From NCBI RefSeq assembly GCF_009389715.1, contig NC_052400.1:248001-312000 (forward strand): 64,000 nt of DNA, read 5' to 3'. The stretch is from Phoenix dactylifera. Lineage: Eukaryota; Streptophyta; Magnoliopsida; Arecales; Arecaceae. Position numbers and translations under genes: made by a program. Below are positions 1 through 10,327 of this stretch, piece by piece (position 1 is the first letter of the stretch; every line of letters begins with the position of its first letter). The notes below the pieces were generated by a model. It was not told the DNA's origin, did no database searches, and worked only from the letters and a program-made list of their open reading frames with translations.

Positions 1-424
1 TTTGGTAGCCGTCCAATTGAGAAATTGTACTGAAGGAAAATGCCAGGCGTCAATATTTCTTTCGTTGCTGCCAATACGACAATGAACGCGTCTGTCGGCT
101 CTCTGAAACTGAGAAATTATGTCCTTCACCGGCCACCGCATGCGCCATGTGCAGACTACACGGCCATATAATGTTGACCGTATAGGATATAATTTTTTTT
201 CTGAAAATGCCCAAAACTCAACCCATATTATACCAAACCCTTTGTGTTCACAGAAAAAATCGTTGCAGATATTTTTTTTTTTAATGATAAATATTTTTTA
301 GAATACTAATTATTAAATTGCATCTTAAAGCACATCAATTTTTTTTTCACGTCACTTCGCATGAAGTGATCATTGCATCATTTAATGGTCGCTGTCATGA
401 TACAGGTGAATCATTATTTTGCAT
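1..424. other. AT-rich intergenic DNA, no gene seen
   Basis: The stretch is AT-rich with several T-runs. The short open frames in it have no recognisable domain, and I see no RNA gene or retroelement end. Confidence 0.5.
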
Positions 425-505
425 AAAAGGTACAATTCGAACCTTTTATTAAAGTTATGGTGATGTAGTAGCACACTTTAATAAAAGGTACAATTCGAAC
501 CTTTT
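425..505. repeat. Hairpin-forming inverted repeat
   Basis: CCTTTTATTAAAGT at 442-455 is the exact reverse complement of ACTTTAATAAAAGG at 475-488, leaving a 19-nt loop. Both sides are flanked by copies of a 23-bp near-palindrome that begins AAAAGGTAC and ends AACCTTTT (425-447 and 483-505). It may be a remnant MITE or foldback element. No target duplication was identified. Confidence 0.5.
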
Positions 506-595
506 AAAAAAAAATCTCAAGGCAAAATCTGACTAATATATTTAATATTTTAACATGAGATGCTGTAGCAGATATTTTAACTGAGTCTAGACCAT

Positions 596-604
596 CAATC
601 TCTC

Positions 605-612
<8 letters not shown>
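596..612. repeat. SINE target-site duplication, left copy
   Basis: CAATCTCTCTCCTCTTT, identical to 1034-1050. Its T-rich end merges into the reverse-complemented A-tail of the SINE. Confidence 0.8.
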
Positions 613-648
<36 letters not shown>

Positions 649-1033
649 AAAAAAAGGGGTAGGGGGGAGGGACAAGCCCACCCCGCGTAGCAACCCCAAC
701 CGGGCCCCGCCCCCGCCAGGACTATGTTCGATTCGGGCAGAATGGCCGTTTGGTATAGGCCCAGCTCACCAGGCCCCAGCCATATATTACTCATACCCTC
801 CCCACCCGTGACCCCGGCTCGGCTACCCCTCTGGGCTCCGGCTCGAGAACCAGGTGTGAGTACGTCACACCTGGCACCACCAAGGCTACCAGCCGACCAG
901 TAGCACTTCTAGACCCCGTGTCCAGGCTAGGGGCATCCGGTCCCCACATTTAATCGACGCCCGCGCGTTTCGAACCTGGAACCACTTGGTTAGAAGCCGA
1001 GCTCCGTTCCAACTGAGCTACCGCCTTGGCGGC
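613..1033 (-). mobile_element. tRNA-derived SINE with 17-bp target-site duplication
   Basis: Read on the minus strand, the element starts at about 1033 with a tRNA-like head. TAGCTCAGTTGG resembles the RNA polymerase III A box, and GGTTCGAAAC resembles the B box. A GC-rich body follows, ending in a long A-tail, seen as a T-run near 613-645 on +. The 17-bp sequence CAATCTCTCTCCTCTTT occurs directly on both sides, at 596-612 and 1034-1050, as expected for LINE-assisted insertion. A divergent relative lies at 9,207-9,478. The body was not matched to a named family. Confidence 0.82.
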
Positions 1034-1050
1034 CAATCTCTCTCCTCTTT
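1034..1050. repeat. SINE target-site duplication, right copy
   Basis: CAATCTCTCTCCTCTTT, the partner of 596-612, directly abutting the tRNA-like head of the minus-strand SINE. Confidence 0.8.
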
Positions 1051-1748
1051 GGCCAAACAGCTGAGACGATATTTTTCTACTACTTTAAATTCTTCTTACC
1101 TTCTTTGAAATCTTCTTTTCCTTATTACAGTCCTTATCCCTATTCTATGTATTTTACCTCTTCTTAATAAAATTTTGGTGACTAATCCAGATTCCTTTGC
1201 AATATATATCAAAAACACACATGCATACATACATACATACATACATACACACATATACGTATATAGGTAGTTGCCCCAAGACCATGGTCTCCAAAGCATG
1301 GGCCACGCCGGGACTAAGATAAACTAATTCATGTAAATCAAACCAAAATTAATTTTTAAAGTGGATGCATCTTATGGGGATATGAACCAAGACATTTTTT
1401 CAAAAAAAGCTACAATATTTCAGCTACCAACTCATCCGCAAGGGCCAACAATTGGTATACACGGCATAAGAACAAGTCAAAAGCTTTGCCCATGAATTCT
1501 ACCAAAAAAAAAAAAAATCAAAATCAAAAGCTCGCCTGCTATTTTTGTACCTAGGTTGACTTGACTTGAAGACTCAAACATGAATGAATATAAATACACG
1601 TGAATGAGAATTTTAGAAAAAAAAATATTTTTGTAGAAGAAAACAGAATTGATTGCTAATTAATCTCACTTAAAAATGGTCATTACTCTTCATAGGTGAT
1701 GCGGTGATCGTTTACCAATATTCTCCTATATCGACGATGTTAGCGAAT
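1051..1748. other. Intergenic DNA with a short CATA microsatellite
   Basis: AT-rich DNA with a CATA tetranucleotide tract near 1,220-1,250. No gene or element end is recognisable. Confidence 0.45.
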
Positions 1749-1760
1749 AAAGGAACGACC

Positions 1761-1861
1761 ATCTCTTCGGAGACATCAATAAAATTGGAACGATATAGGA
1801 AAGATTAGCATGCCCTTACGCAAAAATGACATGCATAAATCGAGAAATAATCTAAATTTTT
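1761..1861 (+). pseudogene. U6: U6 spliceosomal snRNA pseudogene (probable retrocopy)
   Basis: This 101-nt stretch follows the whole length of plant U6: the 5' stem-loop (CTCTTCGGAGAC), the conserved AAAATTGGAACGATA block, GATTAGCATG, an ACGCAAAAATGACATGCA region, and an AAATCGAGAAAT 3' block ending in a T-run. Several U6 positions are changed, for instance the invariant ACAGAGA box reads ATAGGAA, so it is probably not functional. I see no plant upstream sequence element or TATA box at the expected spacing. An A-run follows at once, and AAAGGAACGACCA (1,749-1,761) resembles AAAGGGAGCGACCA after the A-run, which suggests LINE-type retroposition with an imperfect target duplication. Confidence 0.85.
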
Positions 1862-1889
1862 GTAACTCAAAAAAAAAGGGAGCGACCAA

Positions 1890-3060
1890 GAACTGCCAAA
1901 ATTGTATGTGATTTTTATAAGACTCCGAGTCACTTGTACCCACTCAACCTGGTCCTGCCGAGTCTAAGCCAAGACGCGTTCATATGGACTTGTAAATAAC
2001 CAAATTGACTATGAACGTGATAGAGTACGAGCCTTATAATTTAGCTCCACTTGATGGTTCAACTACTGCTTGGACTTAGAGCCAACAGCCCTCTCGGTTA
2101 TTAAACAAATCAACCCAATTAGACGCGGTGATGTGCCCTTCTAGGAGAATTGAGGCCTTTATAGTTTGCTGAAATCTTTTTTCTCACTAAAATATTTTTT
2201 AATTAATAAAAAAATTATATTTTAGAATGATTTATATTTAATTGAATATTTATTTTTAAAAAAATATTATAAAATATTAATTATAATTTTAATAAAAAAA
2301 TCTTATCCGGACGGGGTGATAAACTTGAGGCCATTTTAGCCAGGACTACAGGAGCAATGGGACCCGTTTATGGATAACATTGACTTGGGGTCAATCTTGC
2401 TTTTGAAAGAATTCAAACTCTTTTTAACCAAAGGAAGAAGAGACACCACTGTCCTTTTTATAAAGTGGAATTCTACTTTACCAAAATAAGCCATAATTGA
2501 TGAGAAGGCCGTTCCCTTGAAACCCTACGGTTTTCTCAAATATGAACCAGCATCCAGCCTTCAAATATTCTTCACTCCTTTGAAAAAAAAAAAAAAAAAG
2601 CCTCCAATTGTCATTTGTAATCTTATTATTATTATAGGTCTTTGGTTTTAATTTATTTTTTTTTGCACTGGGAGTTATGTTGATGATAAAAAATAAAAAA
2701 TTATGATGACCAAGAAGCGACCTAGCTACGTTCTTGCTTCTTTTTTTTTGAGAACTAAATAAGTTCTTGTTAATTAAAGTTTAAAACTCGGATATTTTTA
2801 CGCAATTGGCTGGCGTTTATTATTTCTTAAACAACTTACTTTACGTTAAAGAGGTAGCAAGAGTGGGCTCAACTCTTAAAGAAAGCACCGGAAAAGGATG
2901 TTTGATGGTCCAAATTCCGAAAGGAATGAGAGGTGCATCGAGAAAGTGAAATAAAGCCCATGCATCGGTACTTCTTGGTGAAAGTAAAAACATTTGTTGT
3001 CCACTAGAGTAGATTGAGAATTTAGGAAAGTGAGAGAGGAACGCAGTTAAATGGATCAAA
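1890..3060. other. Intergenic DNA, no gene recognised
   Basis: AT-rich DNA with several homopolymer runs. Short open frames, including one on the minus strand at 2,841-3,065, have no recognisable domain or codon signal. Confidence 0.45.
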
Positions 3061-3062
3061 TA

Positions 3063-3146
3063 CACCTCTTAGGTCAATGAGTCAACTTATTTTAAACACC
3101 GTGCCACCTCTTAGGTCAATGATTCAACCTATTTTAAACACCGGAT
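3063..3146. repeat. 42-bp tandem duplication
   Basis: CACCTCTTAGGTCAATGA begins at 3,063 and recurs at 3,105. Each copy runs on to a TATTTTAAACACCG tail, with only a few differences. It lies about 175 bp upstream of the LTR element and is not part of it. Confidence 0.75.
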
Positions 3147-3323
3147 TAACCTCAAAGAAGGAGAATTTCTACTCCATACTGTATGGACCACATAATAGTG
3201 CACCACACCAATCATGCATCTCAGACCCTCCAGACTATTCATCATGTCGTCATTGGGGATTGCCGTCCATATATATTCTAGCAGGATTGTGTTGAACTAT
3301 TTGTGTATACATATATACATACA

Positions 3324-4107
3324 TGTTGGGGAAAAAAATAGACCACCCCACAAGTACAATTAAAGCACCCAAATCTGACAGCAAGCCTGAGCTCATCATG
3401 CAGGCCGAGCCGAGCTCAGAAGATTGGGTCGAGCTCATCTTCCATGCTGCCGAGCTCAGAAGATCGAGCAGAGCTCATCATACAGGCCGAGCTCATCATG
3501 CAAGCCGAGCTCAGAAGGCTGCCCAGCTCATCTATGCTACCGAGCACAGAAGGCCGACCTCGTCGTCTATATGCTGCGGCCATGCCCTGCAGCAGCCTCA
3601 CCGCACCATGCTTTACTTGCCGGCCACGCTATGACATATCAATCAGGGACCATACCCTGCTACGATTGTCAACGCCTCACCATTCCCAAGAATGTACTGC
3701 ACTGCGCGCCACAAGCAAGCTCTGGCTACGCGCCATCTCCTCCCATGATGGGAACGGGCCATCCACGGCAACTCATTACTTCACACGCCCACGTCCAATC
3801 GTGACGGTAACCCATTAATTCGCCCAGTCACATCACAGGTAACCCTACCACTCTCCCTATAAAAAAGAGGGCTTCTTCCTTCCGAAAAAAGGCTTCGGAC
3901 TTGGAAATACAGTCCCTCTCCTTCTCCAAAATTAAGCCTCCCTCTGACTTAAGCATCGGAGGGCCGGCACCGGAAACCCCGGCCACCGGCTTTTTGCAGG
4001 CCCCCCACGGAGGACGCCGCTCGCCGACGGATCGCCGCCCGCCAGTGTTCACCGGAGCCCCTCCTTCTCAGCTAAATGGTCGCCCCCGGGTCCAATTTCC
4101 AGCAACA
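3324..4107 (+). repeat. 5' LTR
   Basis: A 784-bp TG...CA repeat. The U3 contains a run of GAGCTC-bearing units (about 3,390-3,560), and a TATAAAAAA box lies at 3,858-3,866. The 3' end from CTGACTTAAGCATCGG to CAGCAACA is shared with the otherwise different solo LTR at 10,732-12,012. Confidence 0.9.
3858..3866 (+). promoter_or_regulatory. TATA box of the 5' LTR
   Basis: TATAAAAAA in a CT-rich context, conserved at about 6,931 in the 3' LTR. The solo LTR has TATAAAA at 11,549. Each TATA is preceded by a CAGGTAAC motif, suggesting a shared promoter design. Confidence 0.6.
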
Positions 4108-4126
4108 GTTGGCGCTAGAGGAAGGG
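4108..4126 (+). other. Putative primer-binding region
   Basis: GTTGGCGCTAGAGGAAGGG lies directly after the 5' LTR, where a tRNA primer site is expected. A closely related GGCTAGAGGAAGGG precedes the second gag start in the gypsy remnant near 17,840. The cognate tRNA was not determined. Confidence 0.5.
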
Positions 4127-4140
4127 CCCGAGTTGCGGTC

Positions 4141-4449
4141 ATGAAACTAAGGAGTAGAGGAGTCTTTAACGCCTCTCGGCATCATGCTCCAAGTCCCGAA
4201 CGCTCAGTCCAGAATTTACCACCAAGATCTCCGGTAGATCAAGTTCCACAAGTCCAACCCGAGCACTTCGACGTGCTAGTGCAGCAAGTCCAAGCGCTAG
4301 CCATTGCAGCCCAAAGCCTGCAACAAGTGGAGGCCCCTCCTGTGCCGCTTCCACGGGTTCATGTTAAGCAGAGGAAGAAATTTTCTCCCGAGCCATCTCG
4401 AATCAGGCATGGCTCCCGCTGCAACGACGTATGTGGGGGCAACCAATGA
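4141..4449 (+). pseudogene. Truncated gag N-terminal frame of the LTR element
   Basis: An ATG-initiated frame of 102 codons starts 33 bases after the 5' LTR. Its start (MKLRSRG...NASR), the QNLP motif and the LVQQVQAL heptad-like segment match the gag start in the gypsy remnants at 19,935 (minus) and 56,662 (plus). The frame stops before any capsid or zinc-knuckle sequence. It may be a short retained gag peptide or only decayed coding sequence; no protein evidence is available here. Confidence 0.6.
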
Positions 4450-4721
4450 GAAGTAGTAGCCCAAGTCTCACGTCAACGAGTTGGAGGAAAAGAGTAATAA
4501 AAGCTGAGGTCTGGAGAAGGAGAGTTATGGAGCTTTAAAATGGGATTGTGAGCCTCTGTGGCAAAGGGTACAGCCCCATTAAATCCCATTATCCTTCCAA
4601 GTCTTCTGTCTTCCGACAGCAAGAAACCAGCATGTACTCCCTCCTCACGGGCGTAAGTCCTCAGGACGGCGCCCGCGACGTTGCTCTCCTTCAGAGCGTT
4701 GCCATCACCGAAGCCCCCGCC

Positions 4722-4905
4722 GAGCTCAGAAGGCCGAGCCGAGCTCATCATGCAGGCCGAGCTCATCATGCAAGCCGAGCACAGAAGGCCGAGCTCCGCA
4801 TGCTGCCGAGCTCAGAAGGCCGAGCCGAGCTCATGCAAGCCGAGCTCAGAAGGCCAAGCTCATGCAAGCTGAGCTCAGAAGGCCGAGCTCAGAAGCCCGA
4901 GCGCA
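4722..4905 (+). repeat. GAGCTC-rich short tandem repeats inside the element
   Basis: Imperfect units such as GCCGAGCTCAGAAG and GAGCTCATCATGCA are repeated here. The same units form the U3 repeats of both LTRs (about 3,390-3,560 and 6,410-6,630). Their number and order differ between the two LTRs, which explains most of the 784 versus 840 bp length difference. Confidence 0.75.
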
Positions 4906-5168
4906 GAACACCTCCCAGAAAATCGAGCCAAAGAAGGCCGGTGCTGAGCCAAGTCTTGAGGGACTTCGAAGCTCGAGAGTCATCAAAATATCTCCAAAAG
5001 GTACAGGACGCCACTTTGGCTTCAAATAATTTCAATATTTCATCTATTTTCAGGACAGAGAATCCAAAAAACGACCTACAGATATCCCTATCTCCAACGT
5101 CGCCCCGCTCCGAATAAGGGCGCACGATCGCCAACGAAGTCCATCTCCTGTATGTATCTCCAATGATA

Positions 5169-5860
5169 CCCCGACTAAGTTCGAGATGCCCCGAGTGTCG
5201 ACAGTGCGTGCCCAGACCCCTCGACACTTCGGAAAGATAGGGTAGTACCTTCGCGGCCCTCCGTTGCGCTCAATACCAACAACGGGATAGTACCTTCGCG
5301 GCCTCCCGTAGCGCCTCCTCGACTAAGGTCGAGATGCCCCGAGTGTCGACAGTGCTTGCCCAGACCCCTCGATACTTCGGGAAGACGGGGTAGTATCTTC
5401 ACGGCCCTCCGTGGCGCTCAACACCAATAACGGGGTAGTACCTTCGCGGCCCCCCGTAGAGCTCCCTCGACTAAGGTCGAGATGCCCCGAGTGTCGACAG
5501 TGCGTGCCCAGACCCCTCGACACTTTGGGAAGACGGGGTAGTACCTTCGCGGCCCTCCGTGGCGCTCAACACCAACAACGGGGTAGTACCTTCGCGGCCC
5601 CCCTAGCCCCCTCCTCGACTAAGGTCGAGATGCCCCGAGTGTCGACAGTGCGTGCCCAGACCCCTCGACACTTCGGAACGACGGAGTAGTACCTTCGCGG
5701 CCCTCCGTGGCGCTCAACACCAACAACAGGGTAGTACCTTCGCGGCCTCCCGTAGCACCTCCTCGACTAAGGTCGAGATTCCCCGACGAGTCGACCGTGA
5801 GCCCGAGCTCCCTCGACCTCGGGATGACGGGGTAGCACCTTCGCGGCCCCCCAAAATGTT
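5169..5860 (+). repeat. 148-bp internal tandem array, about 4.6 units
   Basis: The word GACTAAG recurs at 5,173, 5,321, 5,469, 5,617 and 5,765, exactly 148 bp apart. Each unit opens with a hairpin-capable CTCGACTAAGGTCGAG (first copy mutated) and contains two copies of GGGGTAGTACCTTCGCGGCC or a close variant. The last unit is divergent. Frames across the array have no domain and look passive. Confidence 0.9.
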
Positions 5861-6338
5861 CGTGATTGACAACAAAGCGCCTCCAAAATGTTCGTGGATA
5901 ACAACAAAGCAACGCCCACACAGATCTCCAATGGCAACTATTTCTCCTATTGTGCCGGCGTCCCTAGAAAGCGGACCCCGAACAAAAGAGCGTCCTCAAA
6001 AGTTAGTCGAGGAGCAAAGCTGCCGACCTCGGCGTGAGACGCTCGACTCCGACAGTAAAAAAAGGCTCATGGCCTGAATTTTTGCCTTGTCAACTGGGAG
6101 AAGTGCGACGCGGAAGATCTGCCGCGCCGTCTTGACGTTCTCAAGAGCTGAGTCGACCACAAGCCAAAGAAGGCTGCTGAGTCGACCTGAAGCACTTGAC
6201 TCCAACTGCATAAGAGGTACACCCTACTTGGCACACACATCTCCATATATATTTGGCTATATTACAAGATGATCGACGACTGGACTACTTCCTTCGCCCG
6301 AGCCAAAAAGCAGCTCGAACTCGAAAGTCGGGAGGTAG

Positions 6339-7178
6339 TGTTGGGGGAAAAAATAAACCACCCCACAAGTACAATTAAAGCACCCAAATCTGACAGCAAG
6401 CCTAAGCTCATCATGCAGGCCGAGCCCAGAAGGCCGAGCCGAGCTCAGAAGACTAAGCCGAGCCGAGCTCAAAAGACTGGGTCGAGCTCATCATCCATGC
6501 TGCCGAGCTCAGAAGATCGAGCAGAGCTCATCATGCAGGCCGAGCTCAGAAGGTCGAGCCGAGCTCATCATGCAGGCCGAGCTCAGAAGGCTGCCGAGCA
6601 CAGAAGGCCGAGCTGACCTCAGAAGGCCGACCTCGTCGTCTATATGCTGCGGCCATGCCCTGCAGCAGCCTCACCGCACCATGCTTTATTTGCCGGCCAC
6701 GCCATGACATATCAATCAGGGATCATACCCTGCTACGACTGTCAACGCCTCACCATTCCCAAGAATGTACTGCACTGCGCGCCACAAGCAAGCTCTGGCT
6801 ACACGCCATCTCCTCCCATGATGGGAACGGGCCATCCACGGCAACTCATTACTTCACACGCCCACGTCCAATCGTGACGGTAACCCATTAATTCGTCCAG
6901 TCACATTACAGGTAACCCTACCACTCTTCCTATAAAAAAGAGGGCTTGTTCCTCCCGAAAAAAGGCTTCGGACTTGGAAATACAGTCCCTCTCCTTCTCC
7001 AAAATTAAGCCTCCTCTGACTTAAGCATCGGAGGGCCGGCGCTGAAAACCCCGGCCACCGGCTTTTTGCAGGCCCCCCACGGAGGACGCCGCTCGCCGAC
7101 GGATCGCCGCCCACCAGTGTTCGCCGGAGCTCTTTCTCCTCAGCCGACGGCCGCCCCCGGGTCCAAATTCCAGCAACA
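6339..7178 (+). repeat. 3' LTR
   Basis: 840-bp copy of the 5' LTR with the same TG...CA ends. The purine-rich GAAAGTCGGGAGGTAG immediately upstream is a reasonable polypurine tract. TSD ATACA follows at 7,179-7,183. Confidence 0.9.
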
Positions 7179-7183
7179 ATACA

Positions 7184-7218
7184 TAGACACACACACACAC
7201 ACACATATATATATATGT
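7184..7218. repeat. (CA)n and (TA)n microsatellite
   Basis: Alternating CA then TA dinucleotides abut the right target duplication of the LTR element. The left flank also has ATACATA-type sequence, so the element inserted into a microsatellite-like target. Confidence 0.75.
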
Positions 7219-7219
7219 T

Positions 7220-8155
7220 TAGTGAGTGTTGGACCTTGAATTTTCTCTCATAGCACTTCTAAGAGAGCGAAAGAAGTTTGAAGGAGAAGAAAAATTAAAT
7301 TATCTAATTTCTGAAAACTTGGTTGGTATCCACCTAAAAAATTTTCAGTACTTGAAATCAGCTTTCAGATGAAATTTCTTTATACTGGTTGTTTAGGTTT
7401 TTATGATCGGCAAGCTCTCAATTTCTCAATCCTGCCTTTTTCTTTAATATATTATTATAATAATATTTTATAAAAAATATAGAGAATTTATTTTTCATAA
7501 AACTTATTTTCAATTTTCATAACAGATTTGTGGAGGGCAACCAGACGACATTTTCGTAAAACTTATTCCTTTTAAGTTTTATGTAAACTTATTTTAGGGA
7601 AACTCCCTGATCAAACAAGATCATAGATTATTTCTTAAGACAAGGTGGTTGTGAAACCGGACAGCACCTAAATGAAGGTGGGAAAGATAAATTCATGGAA
7701 AAATTAAACCAAATAAGATACCTGCCTAACATACCTAACCAATCTGACTAGATTTCTAGTTGATAAGGTTATGATCAAGATAAAACAACTCTAGTGAACC
7801 CACAAGGCTAGAACAAAGAGATTATTTAAATTAAACAATTATCGGAGCCAAATTATAGACCTCTCTCAGAAGCAAACCCTCATGGGAAGGGTGCCAACCA
7901 CTGGACGGAAAATCTTGTTGGTCATTAATGTGCTTTTTTTTTTTTTTTTTTGATGGACCGGGTGGTCAAAGACCCCGAGAAACAAAACTAAATAGAACAA
8001 AATTGGCACAACCCACAGTATCATATTGAATTGAGCGAAAATCTAACTTCGATTACAAGTTCTTTTGTTCCTCAAAATGCTGATCAGCTTTATATTTGTT
8101 TTATGAACAAAATAGCATAGAAATAAAAATGATAAGGCCATTATATACACCTGAA
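7220..8155. other. Intergenic AT-rich DNA, no gene seen
   Basis: No domain-bearing frame, RNA gene or element boundary was recognised. A T-run with a following GGACCGGGTGG near 7,940-7,970 may be the tail of an old retroposon, without other support. Confidence 0.4.
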
Positions 8156-8159
8156 TCTA

Positions 8160-8780
8160 TGGAGAATGCTCAAGTTGGGTCAGGTTTCGGGCTACGCCCG
8201 AAAGAGTTCAGATTAGATTTGGGCTTGAATGTAGGGCCCATTTATTTTTCGGAGCAGGCTCAGATGTGTCATTAGCCCGGCCTGAGCTCGAGCCCGAATA
8301 AGCCCTGAAATGGAGCTCAAATTCAAGCCCAAATTAATTTATTTTTATATGTTGTTATTTAGAGAAAATAATGGATAAATTAAAATAGATATAACTGAAA
8401 ATAATATATCATGTGTCATTTACTTGTGTTATAAGGGATAGCCTAATTTTTAACTGGATCATTTACTTGTGAAGTAATATTAGAAAATATTAAACTTTAA
8501 TTAGGTTCGGTCGAACCTATTTTTAGCCCAAATGCATAATTCGGGCAGCCCAATCAGATTTGGAGCTAGCTTGGGCCTAGGCTTGGGTCGGCATGGACTA
8601 TCCAAACAAAAAATTGGACTTAAGTGCAGCCCGAATCTCAAAAATACATTCGGGCTAGATTTGAGTAGGGACAAGCGTGACCCAACTCGGCCCACTTCCA
8701 GCCCAAAGAAGTACCATGAACCTCGACGCCTGCTCAAATTTCGGCATGCAAATTCACAAGGAAAAAGTGCCACACATGGT
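8160..8780. repeat. Degenerate GGGCT/AGCCC-rich repeat
   Basis: The stretch is dense in short complementary words (GGGCT, CGGGC, AGCCC, GCCCGA) with AT-rich DNA in the middle (about 8,330-8,500). This is a common texture of decayed non-autonomous hAT-like elements in plants. No terminal inverted repeat or target duplication was found. Confidence 0.4.
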
Positions 8781-8789
8781 TAAAACTAA

Positions 8790-9200
8790 CGGTGTTTTTA
8801 GCAACTTTCCCTGGATCAACAACATAGCTGAAACTAATGTCTGTCATAAGAATTTGGGCCCCCCGCTGTTATCATAAAAACAATGAAAAATGATAACAAC
8901 TATTATACATAAAAACAACACCGCATTGTGGATATTTATTTATTTATTTATTTTTTGCTAAGGCAGATATTTATTATTTGACATTTGCACATTTTATTTA
9001 ATAAATAACATTTCTTTAACTTTTGGAAAAAAAAATTGTACCATACGAAAATATTAATTCTTATGAAATAAATAATCATTGAAAATTAAATAATTGTTGA
9101 AAAACATGTTTTTATTTTTTATTTGTAACTCATTATTTTGTTTCAGCATATTATAATAATTGCTACTTAATATTTGTTAATTTAAATTATACAAATAACA
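8790..9200. other. AT-rich intergenic DNA
   Basis: Very AT-rich, with no supported feature. Confidence 0.4.
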
Positions 9201-9206
9201 ATAGTC

Positions 9207-9478
9207 ATAACATTTTTTTTGGTAAAAAAAGAAAAAAAAAAAAGGAGGTGTGGAAAACCTCACACACGTAACAACCTCCACTGGACCCTCTCTCCGCTGG
9301 AGCATGTTTGATTCAGGTCGCAAATTTTCGCTTACCCTCTCTACCCGTGGTGACTCACATGCCAATACGCCGTCATCCCAGCACCACTTCGATTGCTAGT
9401 GGACTAGTAGCACTCCCACCAGCAGTATTTAGAATGTGAAACATCTTACTTTCGAATTTAATGGACGCCTGGGCTGCC
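9207..9478 (-). mobile_element. Divergent 5'-truncated SINE, same family as 613-1033
   Basis: On the minus strand this repeats in order several words of the first SINE: a body ending in a long A-tail (T/A-rich run near 9,207-9,243 on +), CGTAACAACC versus CGTAGCAACC, CATGTTTGATTC versus CTATGTTCGATTC, and ACTAGTAGCAC versus ACCAGTAGCAC. The tRNA-like head is missing or unrecognisable. It lies about 240 bp upstream of the PFK start codon. Confidence 0.6.
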
Positions 9479-9715
9479 TACTGAAAGGTTGATTTTTTCA
9501 AAAAAATCTAACTATGTCGGATTGTCGGTAAGTGCTGGTGCATTGCCCCCGAGCGCTCTAACTTTAGGCTACGTGGCGCGTACGCAGCTTTGTACCTCAA
9601 CTTGGACAGCTGAAATTCTGCCACGTGGACGTCCTCTCCCTCTCTTGAAATCTCTCCTCTCTCGCCGTCTTTCCACCTGCCGCCCTTCCATCTCTCCTCC
9701 GCTGCGACTGTACCC

Positions 9716-10327
9716 ATGGACTCCGCTGTGCCTCCGGACTCGAACTCCGGTCTCGTCGCCACCACCGGTGACGATAACCCCATCTCCACCACCGCCTTCT
9801 CCCTTCCCCCGATAACCATCCAGAAGCTCCCCCACCTCTCCGACTACGTCGCAAACCTCGCCACCCTCACCAACCCCATTGACCGCAGCTCCTTCTACCA
9901 CCCCTTCCCCGGATTCTACCTCTCCCCCTCCGATCTCATCCTCCGCCACATCGTCTTCGATCTCTCCTCCGCCGCCGCCGGCGATGGAGGCCGCTTCCTC
10001 GCCTACCACCGCGCCGGGCCCCGGCCGACCATCCACTTCGACCCAGCCGCCGTCCGGGCGGCGATCGTCACATGCGGCGGGCTCTGCCCGGGGCTCAACA
10101 CCGTGATGCGGGAGCTGGTGGTGGGGCTCTGGGATCTCTACGGGGTGCGCCAGATCTTCGGCGTGCCGTCCGGCTACCGCGGCTTCTACTCGATGGAACC
10201 GATGAAGCTGGATCCCAAGATGGTGGACAGCTGGCACAAGAGGGGCGGGACGGTCATCGCGACCTCCAGAGGTGGCTTTGATCTTGAGAAGATCGTGGAT
10301 GCGATCGAACAGCGTGGGTTTAACCAG
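9716..10327 (+). other. PFK: PFK coding exon 1
   Basis: 204 codons, starting at an ATG preceded by a CT-rich leader and ending at a GT donor at 10,328. It encodes the variable N-terminus, the GGLCPG phosphate-binding loop and the domain up to RGFNQ. Confidence 0.92.

Larger units (their letters stand above)
3324..7178 (+). mobile_element. Complete non-autonomous LTR retrotransposon (gypsy-related, no pol)
   Basis: Two direct LTRs (3,324-4,107 and 6,339-7,178) bound a 2.2-kb interior. The element begins TGTTGGGG and ends CAGCAACA, and is flanked by a perfect 5-bp duplication ATACA (3,319-3,323 and 7,179-7,183). The interior holds a primer-site-like region, a short gag N-terminal frame, a GAGCTC-rich repeat and a 148-bp tandem array. 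No protease, reverse transcriptase, RNase H or integrase is seen, so it would need enzymes in trans. The gag fragment resembles that of the gypsy remnant at 17.7-19.9 kb, a plausible related helper family. Structurally it is a TR-GAG or LARD-like element. Confidence 0.9.

Noticed and set aside
1020-1033. Functional tRNA gene on the minus strand at 950-1033
   Set aside because: The tRNA-like region continues into a SINE body with A-tail and TSD, and its acceptor stem is not closed.
3323-3818. Several overlapping open frames of 100-126 codons rich in repeated PSSEGRAEL-like residues
   Set aside because: They are translations of the GAGCTC repeat units in the LTR, open in several frames at once; no domain, start context or conservation supports a protein.
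5169-5921. 148-bp array considered as a CRISPR-like or coding repeat protein
   Set aside because: Repeat units are contiguous with no unique spacers, frames on both strands are equally open, and the array lies within a plant LTR element.
9508-10237. Long minus-strand frame (222 codons) antisense to PFK exon 1
   Set aside because: GC-rich codon bias of exon 1 keeps the antisense frame open; the product has no recognisable domain and the sense frame is a clear PFK.
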